Assembly: GCA_963743035.1 (NCBI GenBank)
Contig: CAVUOB010000018.1
Coordinates: 124,001-188,000, forward strand
DNA from: PALSA-911 sp963743035
GTDB taxonomy: Bacteria > Pseudomonadota > Alphaproteobacteria > Acetobacterales > Acetobacteraceae
Length of the DNA: 64,000 nt
Reading direction: 5' to 3'
Shown here: positions 35,041 to 42,715 of the stretch, one piece after another
Numbering within the stretch: position 1 is the first letter of the stretch
How the letters are laid out: each line of letters opens with the position of its first letter
Position numbers and translations under genes: made by a program
The notes under the pieces: model-generated
What the model saw: the letters and a program-made list of their open reading frames with translations, nothing else
What the model was told of the DNA's origin: nothing
Databases searched by the model: none

Positions 35041-35801
35041 CGGAAAAGAAGGCGGCGCTGGTCACCGGCGGGGCTGTCAGGCTCGGCCGGGCGATCGCGG
35101 TTTCGCTCGCGCGGGCGGGCTATGACGTCGCGGTGCATTACAACCGCTCTGAGGCCGAGGCACTGGCAACCGCCGAGGAGATCCGCGGCCACGGCGTTCG
35201 CTGCGAATTGCTGCCGCACGACCTGTCGCAGACCGCGGGCCTGGATGCCTTGATCGGCAAGGCGATGGAGGCGCTGCCGCATCTCAATGTGCTGATCAAC
35301 AGCGCCTCCGCCTATGACGCGGCGACGATCGGCGAAACCACGCCCGAGCAGCTCGATTGGCTGTGGTCGGTGAATTTCAAGGCGCCGTTCTTCCTGACGC
35401 AGGCGTTCTGTAAGCGGGTGGAGCAGGGATCGATCGTCAATATTCTCGACAACAAGATCGCCTTCAACCAATTCCACTATGCCGCCTATCTGGGCTCGAA
35501 AAAGGCGCTGGCGGATTTCACCAAGATGGCCGCGCTGGAGTTCGCCCCGGGGATCCGGGTCAATGGCGTGTCTCCCGGCGTTGTCCTGCCGGCATCCACG
35601 CGCAGCGAGGAATATTTGCAGTGGCGGCGGCAGGCCATTCCCGTGGCCGAAGTGGGCCATCCCGACCATGTCTGCGAGGCGATCGCCTATATCCTGGCGA
35701 ACCGCTTCCTGACCGGTCAGACCCTGTTCGTGGACGGTGGCGAGGCGATCAATGTCGTCGGCCGGAACCTGACGACGTCGCCGGTCGCCGCCAATAGCTG
35801 A
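35028..35801 (+). CDS. Pteridine reductase-type SDR (PruA/FolM/PTR1-like)
   Basis: 257 residues from ATG 35028, overlapping folK by 13 bp. The cofactor motif is TGGAVRLG (13-20), the T-G-x-x-x-R-x-G form characteristic of pteridine reductases and FolM, not the common T-G-x-x-x-G-x-G. INSASAYD, the aspartate in VNILDNKI and the catalytic Y154-x-x-x-K158 (YLGSK) fit. It would reduce dihydropterins (monapterin or biopterin-like) with NADPH. In Agrobacterium the related PruA makes the tetrahydropterin signal read by PruR-DcpA; here it is last in the pterin operon a few kb from those genes. Confidence 0.85.
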   Translation: MRAVTEKKAALVTGGAVRLGRAIAVSLARAGYDVAVHYNRSEAEALATAEEIRGHGVRCELLPHDLSQTAGLDALIGKAMEALPHLNVLINSASAYDAATIGETTPEQLDWLWSVNFKAPFFLTQAFCKRVEQGSIVNILDNKIAFNQFHYAAYLGSKKALADFTKMAALEFAPGIRVNGVSPGVVLPASTRSEEYLQWRRQAIPVAEVGHPDHVCEAIAYILANRFLTGQTLFVDGGEAINVVGRNLTTSPVAANS

Positions 35802-35935
35802 GGCGGGCTGTCATCGTCAGGGACGTTGTCCCTGTCGGCTGCCTCGCTTGCGGAGGGTTGGGCCGGAGATGGGCGGTCCCTGGCCTGGTCTGATTACAGC
35901 AATCGCTTCGTCCGGACGGCCGGACGCAAGCACCA

Positions 35936-36724
35936 TCATGCATCAGACAGGCACGACGACCCGGCGGCGCCATGCCCCATCCAGGCCCTGACGGCGCGCT
36001 GGCGAAGCGTGGCCAGCGCGAATGCCGCGCCTGCCAGCAGCGCCGTGCCCGTGGGCTCGGGAATGTCGGTATAGTCGTAGTGGAGGGAGACTGTCAGCGT
36101 GTCGAAGACGCCCTGGAAATTGACCGCGGCGAAGCCGCCGAGCTGACTGAGGCCGTGAAATTCCTGCACCGCGAAGGTGAAATCCACGGGACCGGCGCCG
36201 GTGAAATGGCTCGCATCCAACGTGCCGCCCGAGGCCGGGACCGTGTTGTCATAGCTGAGCGTCGCGCTTGCCGTGGCGCCGGGAATGGGCAGTGTGGCCA
36301 CGGGATACGACGGCACGACGCTGTAGGAGCCGGTCTGGCTGACGACCAGCGGGCCGAACGAGGATGCGGCGGGCAACGGCGATGGCGATGCGACCGTGTT
36401 CATCAGGATGAAGCTGGAAGACAGGGTATAGGCGCCGGCGCATGTTCCGAAGCCATCGATACAGAATATCGTGCCGGCGTTGCTGGTCACCGTGCCGGTG
36501 ACGCTCAAATGGACGGAATTGAAGGTCGCTGTCGGGTCCGGGGCAACGAAGGGGGCGAACGAGAAGCTGTGCCACGCGTAGCCGGGCCCGGCGCCGGAAG
36601 CAGCGGGACCGAAGGTCAGGGTCTGCGTCGGCGTGGTGTACAGGGCGGCAGAGGCGGGTGCGGTGATGGACATCGCGACGAGGCCGATAAAGCCGATCAA
36701 TCTGAAACCGACGGTATCTAACAT
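35936..36724 (-). CDS. PEP-CTERM sorting-signal protein, otherwise unknown
   Basis: 262 residues. A Sec signal with a long hydrophobic core (LIGFIGLVAMSITAPASA) is followed by a Ser/Thr/Ala/Pro-rich beta-type domain without recognisable motifs. The C-terminus has IPEPTGTALLAGAAFALATL then RQR, the PEP-CTERM signal (P-E-P, one helix, basic tail) processed by exosortase/EpsH systems linked to exopolysaccharide. About 25 residues extend beyond the basic tail, which is unusual. No exosortase gene is in the window. Confidence 0.82.
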   Translation of the reverse strand: MLDTVGFRLIGFIGLVAMSITAPASAALYTTPTQTLTFGPAASGAGPGYAWHSFSFAPFVAPDPTATFNSVHLSVTGTVTSNAGTIFCIDGFGTCAGAYTLSSSFILMNTVASPSPLPAASSFGPLVVSQTGSYSVVPSYPVATLPIPGATASATLSYDNTVPASGGTLDASHFTGAGPVDFTFAVQEFHGLSQLGGFAAVNFQGVFDTLTVSLHYDYTDIPEPTGTALLAGAAFALATLRQRAVRAWMGHGAAGSSCLSDA

Positions 36725-36907
36725 TTTCTGGGGCCTTCCAAACAGCCGCCGGGATATTGCGAACGTTTACGAAATTATGCAAGACTTGGTTGTTCAGGAT
36801 AGGTCTGCCGCGCACTCCAGGCTGCTGCGCCGCGCCCGGCACGCCCGTACCGGCGATGACGGCGCGCTGGCGCACGCCTGACCGGCCGCTGCGTTCGGAC
36901 AAAGGGA

Positions 36908-37909
36908 TCAGGCCGCGGTGTTCGCTTCGGGAACCAGCACGGCCGCGCCGGTGAGCGTGCCGGCCCGCAACGCCGCCAGCGCCTCGTTGGCCTGGCTGAG
37001 CGGGAAGCCGTGCGTTTCGGTGACCACGGGCACCAGGGGCGCCAGCGCCAGGAATTCTTCCGCGTCCTGGCGCGTGAGGTTCGCGACCGAGCGGATGACG
37101 CGCTCCTTCCACAGCAGCTCGTACGGGAAGGCCGGGATGTCGCTCATGTGGATGCCGCCGCAGACAACGATCCCGCCGGGGCGGAGCGCGCGCAGGGCCG
37201 CCGGCACCAGCGCGCCCACCGGCGCGAACAGCAGCGCGGCATCGAGTTGCTCGGGGGGCAGCTCGTTCGAGCCGCCGACCCAGACTGCCCCCATCCGGCG
37301 GGCGAAGTCCTGTGCGGCGCTGTCCTGTTCGCGCGTGAAGGCGTAGATCTCGCGGCCCTGGTAGCGGGCGACCTGCGCCAGGATATGGGCGGCCGCTCCG
37401 AACCCGTAGATCCCCAGTTTCCGAGCGTCTCCGGCCATCCGCAGGGAGCGGTAGCCGATCAGCCCGGCGCAAAGCAGCGGCGCCGCCTGCCGGTCGCTGT
37501 AGGCGTCGGGGATCGGGAAGCAGTAGCGCTCATCGGCGATGGTGTATTCGGCATAGCCGCCATCGATCTGGTATCCGGTGAACCGCGCGCGTTCGCATAA
37601 ATTCTCCTGCCCGGTGCGGCAGTACTCGCAATCGCCGCAGGTCCATCCGAGCCAGGGCACGCCGACCCGCTCGCCCGCCCGGAAGCGGCCGTCCGCCGAG
37701 CCGCTCGACACCACCCGGCCGACGATCTCGTGGCCGGGAATGACGGGATGGCCGAGGTCGGGCAATTCGCCATCCACCACGTGCAGATCGGTGCGGCAGA
37801 CGCCGCAGGCACAGACGCGCAGTAGCACCTGGCCGGGGGCGGGACGCGGGTCGGGCAGCACCTCGCATTGCAGCTTCGCGCCCGGCCGGTTCAGCCTCAT
37901 GGCGCGCAT
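36908..37909 (-). CDS. Zinc-dependent alcohol dehydrogenase (MDR superfamily, AdhP-like)
   Basis: 333 residues. Catalytic zinc: C38 region GVCRTDLHV and GHEIVGRVV. Structural zinc: the four cysteines of CGDCEYCRTGQENLC. The nucleotide-binding motif is read as GIYGFGAAAHILAQVA, close to G-x-G-x-x-x. It oxidises primary alcohols or reduces aldehydes with NAD(P). Monocistronic and unrelated to its neighbours as far as can be seen; the IS481 copy lies 42 bp upstream of its start codon. Confidence 0.93.
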   Translation of the reverse strand: MRAMRLNRPGAKLQCEVLPDPRPAPGQVLLRVCACGVCRTDLHVVDGELPDLGHPVIPGHEIVGRVVSSGSADGRFRAGERVGVPWLGWTCGDCEYCRTGQENLCERARFTGYQIDGGYAEYTIADERYCFPIPDAYSDRQAAPLLCAGLIGYRSLRMAGDARKLGIYGFGAAAHILAQVARYQGREIYAFTREQDSAAQDFARRMGAVWVGGSNELPPEQLDAALLFAPVGALVPAALRALRPGGIVVCGGIHMSDIPAFPYELLWKERVIRSVANLTRQDAEEFLALAPLVPVVTETHGFPLSQANEALAALRAGTLTGAAVLVPEANTAA

Positions 37910-37951
37910 GGCGTGCCCTCCCGATCCGGAAAGCCGCGCCCGCCGCCGGCG

Positions 37952-38911
37952 CTAGCTGTCGCTACCAAGGACGTTGTCCCGCTTCAGTCGGCTGACGGGT
38001 GATTTCCCGCCGAGGGCTGCGTGAGGTCGGGTTGTGTTGTAGTCTTGCAGCCAAGGATGCATCGCTTTGGCGCGCTCTGCCGATGATTGGAAAGGCTGCG
38101 CATAGGCCCATTCGCGGATGCTGCTTTGGATGAATCGCTCGGCTTTGCCGTTGGTGCGTGGTGTGTAGGGACGGGTTCGTTTGTGCTGCACGCCGTGGGC
38201 GAGGAGGGCATCGCGGAAAGCGAAGCTTTTGTAGGCGGCGCCGTTATCGGTCATGACGCGCTCCACCGTGACGCCATGCCGTTTGAACCAAGCAAGACTG
38301 CTATGGAGGAAGGCTGTGGCGTCTTCCTTGCGCTCGCTGGGTAGCAGCTGGGTGTAGGCCAGACGCGAGCGGTCATCGATGGCGACGTGAAGGTATTCCC
38401 AGCCGAGGCCACGCCCCACAGACCGTCGATTGCTTTGGCCGGTGCGATCGCCGGTGATGCGATGACCGATGCCTTCGATACGCCCGAGCTTCTTGATGTC
38501 GATGTGGATCAGTTCGCCTGGGTTCTCCCGTTCATAGCGCATCACGGCCGGCCGGGGATCGAGGGCGCGGAGCCGACCCAGGCCGCGCCGTCGCAGCACG
38601 ACGCCGACGGTGGACAGCGGCCGGCCGAGCTGGCGGGCAATGGCCGGTCCGGTCAGGCGCTGGCGTCGCAGCGCCTCGATTTCCTCTTCCGCCCGCCCAT
38701 CCAGCCGCGTCGGGCTGCGATGCGGCCGCGACGAGCGATCGGCCAATCCGGCCTCGCCCTCGGCGGCAAAGCGGTCGCGCCATTTGCGCACGGTTCGGGC
38801 CGTCACGCCTTGAGCCCGGGCAACCGCGGCCGGCGTCCAGCTGCTCGCCAGGCGTTGCACCATCAGCATTCGACTATGGCGCGTCGTGCGCGCATTCTCA
38901 TGGACGTCCAT
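37952..38911 (-). CDS. IS481 family transposase
   Basis: 319 residues from ATG 38911. An N-terminal helix-turn-helix (WTPAAVARAQGVTARTVRKW) and a second HTH_Tnp block precede the DDE catalytic core: HIDIKKLGRIEG (first D), VMTDNGAAYKS (second D) and NGKAERFIQSS (E). The frame is intact, so the element may still be mobile. Its TAG stop is supplied by the duplicated CTAG target and not by the element itself. Confidence 0.95.
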   Translation of the reverse strand: MDVHENARTTRHSRMLMVQRLASSWTPAAVARAQGVTARTVRKWRDRFAAEGEAGLADRSSRPHRSPTRLDGRAEEEIEALRRQRLTGPAIARQLGRPLSTVGVVLRRRGLGRLRALDPRPAVMRYERENPGELIHIDIKKLGRIEGIGHRITGDRTGQSNRRSVGRGLGWEYLHVAIDDRSRLAYTQLLPSERKEDATAFLHSSLAWFKRHGVTVERVMTDNGAAYKSFAFRDALLAHGVQHKRTRPYTPRTNGKAERFIQSSIREWAYAQPFQSSAERAKAMHPWLQDYNTTRPHAALGGKSPVSRLKRDNVLGSDS

Positions 38912-39001
38912 CCGGGGCTCCGGGTGGTGGGTTGGCGGCCTCGCAACCACAGCCTCTCAGCCCAACCCCGGAGGGACAACCTCCGTAGCAACGACAGCTA
39001 G
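37952..39001. mobile_element. IS481-family insertion sequence with CTAG target duplication
   Basis: Element of about 1042 bp (37956-38997) flanked by direct CTAG copies at 37952-37955 and 38998-39001. The ends are imperfect inverted repeats of about 29 bp: CTGTCGCTACCAAGGACGTT at the left and, reverse complemented, CTGTCGTTGCTACGGAGGTT at the right. Both end in GTTGTCCC on the inner side. IS481 is known to prefer N-CTAG-N targets. One intact transposase is encoded. The insertion point is exactly the TAG stop codon of the response-regulator gene at 38998. Confidence 0.92.
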
Positions 39002-39390
39002 CCACAGTCGCAGTTGCCACCGTCGCAGTCACAGGCCGCGACGAAGCGGATGAGCTCGTCCTCCACCGGCGGTTTCTCCAGCACCCGCTCGATGCCGATC
39101 TCCGCCGCGCGGGCGATGATGGCGGGGGAGGGGGAGGAGGTGATCAGCAGCACCGGCGCCTTCACGCCTTCGGCCCGCAGCCTCGCGGTCAGCTCGAGGC
39201 CGGTCATCACCGGCATGTGCTGGTCCAGGATCAGGCAGCGCGGCGGGGCGGACCTGCATTCGAGATACGCCATCGCCGACGAGTAGGTCGCCACCTGGTA
39301 TCCCGCCAGCTCCAGCATGAAGCGGAAGGACTCGAGAACCGCGGTGTCATCGTCCACGACCGCCACCTCACAAGATCGGTTCTGAGCCAT
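38998..39390 (-). CDS. Single-domain response regulator with cysteine-rich C-terminal tail
   Basis: 130 residues from ATG 39390 with GGAGGAAA upstream. A receiver domain only: acidic pair VVDDDTAV, phospho-acceptor LILDQHMPVMTG, switch residues LLITSS and lysine EKPPVE. There is no output domain. The last residues read AACDCDGGNCDCG, a Cys/Asp/Gly tail with four cysteines that could bind a metal or be redox-active. It lies 100 bp downstream of fixL on the same strand with a FixK-type box between them. The IS481 insertion sits at its stop codon but leaves the protein unchanged, because CTAG is duplicated. Confidence 0.88.
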   Translation of the reverse strand: MAQNRSCEVAVVDDDTAVLESFRFMLELAGYQVATYSSAMAYLECRSAPPRCLILDQHMPVMTGLELTARLRAEGVKAPVLLITSSPSPAIIARAAEIGIERVLEKPPVEDELIRFVAACDCDGGNCDCG

Positions 39391-39480
39391 TTTCCTCCGG
39401 ATCCACGCTGGCGATACGGGCGAGCCGGCGACGCGAGCCCGCTCAATGGGGGTTGCTAGCACGCGGCCTGCAGGCCTCCG

Positions 39481-39494
39481 TTGATCCAGGTCAG
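39481..39494. promoter_or_regulatory. Candidate FixK/FNR box upstream of the response regulator
   Basis: TTGAT-CCAG-GTCAG, left half perfect, right half GTCAG instead of ATCAA. It overlaps the fixL stop codon and lies about 91 bp before the regulator's ATG. It is the weakest of four such sites in the block. Confidence 0.4.
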
Positions 39495-41080
39495 TCGGCT
39501 GGAACATCGCGATCCCCGGGTTCGTCCACTTCGGCGGCTCCGGGAACCGTGAAGCGGAAAATGGCGCCGCGTCCTGCGTTGCTCTCGGCGGTGAGCTGCC
39601 CGCCATGGCCCTCGATGATGGCGCGGCAGATCGACAGCCCGACCCCCAGCCCGTCGGGCTTGGTGGTGACGAAGGGCTGGAACAGCCGCGCCTGCACGCT
39701 CTCCGGCAGGCCGGGCCCGCTATCGGCGACCTGGACCTGCACCTGCTGGCCGCATCGCGTGGTCGTGACCGTCAGTGTGCGCACCGGCGCGTCCTTCATC
39801 GCCTCGACCGCGTTGCGCATGAGATTGAGCAGCACCTGCTGGATCTGCACCTTCTCGACCACGGCATAGCGCGCGTCGCGGGAGATGTGCAGGTCCAAGT
39901 GCACGGACCGGCCGGTTCCGAGCAGGGCCAGCGCGCTCGTCTCCTGGATCATCGTCTCCAGGCTCTCGACCTGCTGCTCCCGCGCCTCTTTCTTTACCAG
40001 CCCGCGCAGGCTCTGCACGATATGGTGGGCCCGTTCGGCCTGCTCCGCGATGCGCGCGATCGCCTGGTGCAGGGCCGGGGGGTTCTGGTCGGTGAGCAGG
40101 CGGCGGATGCCGCTGATGTAGTTGGCGATGGCGGTCAGCGGCTGGTTGACCTCGTGGGCGAGTGCTGAGACCATCTGGCCGAGCTCGCTCAGGCGGGAGA
40201 CATGGATCAGCTCCGATTGCAGTTCCGCGAGGCGGCGGTCCTGGTCCTGGCGCTCGGTCAGGTCGCGGACGAAGCCGGTGAAGAAGTGGCTGCCGGGAAC
40301 CAGCGCCTCGCCGATCTGCAGCTCCATCGGGAAGGTCGAGCCGTCCTTCCGCCGCGCCACGACGATCCGGCCGATGCCGATGATGCGCCGCTCGCCGGTC
40401 GTCAGATAGCGCTCCATGTAGGAATCATGCGCCGCGGCCTGCGGGGTGGGCATCAGGACGCTGACGTTGCGGCCGATGATCTCCTCGGCGGTGTAGCCGA
40501 ACATGCGCTCGGAGGCGGGGCTGAAGGATCGCACGATGCCCCGCTTGTCGATGACGATCAGGCCGTCGGGCACGGTGTCGAGCATGGACCGCAGCAGCGA
40601 TTCCCGCTGCTCCAGTTCCCGGTAGAGGCGCCGGGGCTCGCTCATGTCGCGCGCGATCTTGTAGACGCCCACGACCATGCCGTCCGGATCCCGCACCGGA
40701 GAGATCGTCAGCTGGACCGGGATCAGCCTTCCGTCCCGGGTCAGGCGTTCGGTCTCGAGCTGCTTCAGGTTCTCGCCGCGCCGGACCTGGCCGAGGATGA
40801 AGCTCTCCTCCTCGAGCCGATCGGGCGGGATGAGCCGGGTGATCGACTGGCCGACCATTTCGCCGGCGGTGTAGCCGAAGATCTGTTCCGCGGCCTCGTT
40901 CCAGAAGGTGACGACTCCGTCCAGATCCTTTCCGACGATCGCATCGCTGGAAAAAGAGACGATGGCCGTGAGCAGGGAACGCAGGTTGTGCGAAGACAAC
41001 GCCGCGATTTCCTGCTTCCCGCGATCAGACAACGAAACCCTCCATCGCGAGGTGCTGCAACGATGTCCGTTGACGTACAC
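39491..41080 (-). CDS. fixL: Oxygen-sensing PAS histidine kinase FixL (haem PAS)
   Basis: 529 residues from a GTG at 41080; the true start may be slightly further in. Two PAS domains (about 35-150 and 160-280). The second matches the FixL haem domain: haem-ligand histidine H218 in AAAHDSYMERY and distal arginine R238 in IIGIGRIVV, followed by KDGSTFPMELQIGE. Kinase core: H-box ALAHEVNQPL (H309), N-box LNLMRNAVEAM, G-boxes SGPGLPE and GLGVGLSICR. No transmembrane segment is seen, so it is soluble like Bradyrhizobium FixL. It should phosphorylate FixJ when oxygen is low. It lies 69 bp downstream of fixJ. Confidence 0.93.
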   Translation of the reverse strand: MYVNGHRCSTSRWRVSLSDRGKQEIAALSSHNLRSLLTAIVSFSSDAIVGKDLDGVVTFWNEAAEQIFGYTAGEMVGQSITRLIPPDRLEEESFILGQVRRGENLKQLETERLTRDGRLIPVQLTISPVRDPDGMVVGVYKIARDMSEPRRLYRELEQRESLLRSMLDTVPDGLIVIDKRGIVRSFSPASERMFGYTAEEIIGRNVSVLMPTPQAAAHDSYMERYLTTGERRIIGIGRIVVARRKDGSTFPMELQIGEALVPGSHFFTGFVRDLTERQDQDRRLAELQSELIHVSRLSELGQMVSALAHEVNQPLTAIANYISGIRRLLTDQNPPALHQAIARIAEQAERAHHIVQSLRGLVKKEAREQQVESLETMIQETSALALLGTGRSVHLDLHISRDARYAVVEKVQIQQVLLNLMRNAVEAMKDAPVRTLTVTTTRCGQQVQVQVADSGPGLPESVQARLFQPFVTTKPDGLGVGLSICRAIIEGHGGQLTAESNAGRGAIFRFTVPGAAEVDEPGDRDVPAD

Positions 41081-41149
41081 GCGCGCCGGCGCAGCGTCAA
41101 ACCGGGACAGCAGGTGATTATTTGGAGGTGATTATTTGGGCGGGGCGCG

Positions 41150-41782
41150 CTACGGCGTCGCCTCCGCCGGCCCGGCGGCCAGCACCAGGCGCACGAGATC
41201 CGGCAGGGTGTTGACCTGCAGCTTGTGGAACACGCGGGCGCGGTGCACGTCGATCGTGCGCGGGCTGGTGCCCAGGGTCTTGGCGATTTCCTTGCTCGAT
41301 TTGCCGGTGGCCAGCAGGTCCAGGACCTCCCGCTCGCGCAGCGTCAGCAGGGCGATCCGCCCCGCCGCCTCGGCGCAGCCGGCCGCCGCCTCCAGCTCGC
41401 GCCGGTTGGCTTCCAGCGCCCGCCTGACGGCATTGAGCAGCTGCCCTTCCTCGAACGGCTTTTCCAGGAAATCCACTGCGCCCGCCTTCATGGCGCGAAC
41501 CGCCACCGGCACGTCGCCATGGCCGGTCATGACGATCACCGGCAGCCGGATGCCCCGCTCGGCCAGGCCGGCCTGCAGCTGCAGCCCATCCATCCGGGGC
41601 ATGTGGAAATCGGTCAGGATACAGCCGGCCGGTGAAAGCTGCGTGCCCAGAAGCATGGCCGCGCTTTCGTAGGTCTGCACGGTCAGGCCTTCCGCCTCCA
41701 GCAGGAAGCGGAGCGAGTCCCGCACCGCCTGATCGTCATCCACTACATGGACGGTCGCCATCATGTCCATCGGCCAGCCCAT
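41150..41782 (-). CDS. fixJ: Response regulator FixJ (NarL/FixJ family)
   Basis: Up to 210 residues; several in-frame ATGs (41782, 41770, 41764, 41761) are possible and MATVHVVDDDQ at 41761 is a likely true start. Receiver: VVDDDQAVRDSL, phospho-acceptor ILTDFHMPRMDG, VMTGHGDVPVAVRAM and EKPFEE. The output is a LuxR-type helix-turn-helix, LTLREREVLDLLATGKSSKE with TLGTSPRTIDVHRARV. It is the partner of FixL, first gene of fixJ-fixL-regulator, and divergent from fixK, which it is expected to activate. Confidence 0.93.
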   Translation of the reverse strand: MGWPMDMMATVHVVDDDQAVRDSLRFLLEAEGLTVQTYESAAMLLGTQLSPAGCILTDFHMPRMDGLQLQAGLAERGIRLPVIVMTGHGDVPVAVRAMKAGAVDFLEKPFEEGQLLNAVRRALEANRRELEAAAGCAEAAGRIALLTLREREVLDLLATGKSSKEIAKTLGTSPRTIDVHRARVFHKLQVNTLPDLVRLVLAAGPAEATP

Positions 41783-41878
41783 AGGTAAACATACGTACGC
41801 AATGAAGCGAATTTCGGCGCGGGGTCAATCTTTGCACTCTTCACGACACCGGCAATGGTCCTGGGGGAATGACAAAAG

Positions 41879-42649
41879 ATGTTCGCCACATATTCGCAAG
41901 CGGCTGTCAACAAGGCTCCTGTCCCATTCAACAAAATCCCTGCCCGAAAAATTCCTGTCCAATCCGGCACGGATGGCGCCGCTGCCTTTGCCCTCGCGCA
42001 TGCCTGGCCGGAAACGGCAGCGGACGGCGTGCTCGGGCCGCTGGCCCTGGCCGCGGCCATTGTCCAGTTCGACCGTGACGCGGAGATCATAGCGCAGGGC
42101 GAGCAGGCGGAATACTGCTTCCAGGTTGTCAGCGGCTGTGTCCGGACCGTCCGGCTGCTGGAGGATGGCCGGCGGCAGGTCGGGGAATTCCTGTTCCGCG
42201 GCGACATCTTCGGCTGGGACACGGTCGGCGAGCACGAGTTCGCCGCCGAGGCGGTGACGCCGACGAGCCTGCGCCGGGTCCGCCTGACCGCCATCGAGGC
42301 CCGGGCCGATCAGGACCGGGCTTTCGCGCAAAGCCTGCGGCGCTACAGCGCCGACCAGGTGCGCCTCGCGCGTGGCCGGCTGGTCCTGCTGGGCCGCAAG
42401 ACCGCGTCCGAGCGCATCGCGAGTTTCCTGTTGGAGATGGCCGAGCGGCTGCGTTGCACCGGCAATGCCGTCATCGATCTGCCGATGAGCCGCGCGGACA
42501 TGGCGGATTACCTCGGACTGACGATCGAGACGGTGTGCCGCGGGCTGACCGAGCTGCGCCGGCATGGCACGATCGCGGTCGAGCGGACGCGGATCGTGAT
42601 CCAGGATCGCCACGCCCTCGCGCTGGCCGGGTCCGACTGGATGCATTGA
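41879..42649 (+). CDS. fixK: Crp/Fnr family regulator FixK
   Basis: 256 residues. A cyclic-nucleotide-binding-like domain (IVQFDRDAEIIAQGEQAEYC, GDIFGWDTVGEHEF) is followed by a dimer helix and an HTH with SRADMADYLGLTIETVCRGL. The E-x-x-x-R spacing in IETVCR predicts recognition of TTGAT-N4-ATCAA-like DNA. The N-terminal cysteine cluster of FNR is absent, so oxygen sensing comes from FixL-FixJ, as for FixK. It is divergent from fixJ across a 96-bp gap. Confidence 0.92.
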   Translation: MFATYSQAAVNKAPVPFNKIPARKIPVQSGTDGAAAFALAHAWPETAADGVLGPLALAAAIVQFDRDAEIIAQGEQAEYCFQVVSGCVRTVRLLEDGRRQVGEFLFRGDIFGWDTVGEHEFAAEAVTPTSLRRVRLTAIEARADQDRAFAQSLRRYSADQVRLARGRLVLLGRKTASERIASFLLEMAERLRCTGNAVIDLPMSRADMADYLGLTIETVCRGLTELRRHGTIAVERTRIVIQDRHALALAGSDWMH

Positions 42650-42715
42650 TGCGCGGCCGTGATACTTGACCGCTTGGGGCTACCGCATCAGCGGTTGCGC
42701 AGCAGGGGACAAGAC

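Noticed and set aside
36757..36954. Small plus-strand frames between the PEP-CTERM and alcohol dehydrogenase genes
   Set aside because: No ribosome site and a composition typical of shadow frames; the 183-bp gap is more likely a promoter region.
41783..41878. FixJ-type site (GTACGTAT on the minus strand at 41791-41798) in the fixJ-fixK promoter region
   Set aside because: Only one short match to the GTAMGTAG consensus, close to a start codon and in a self-complementary ACGT context; too weak to list.
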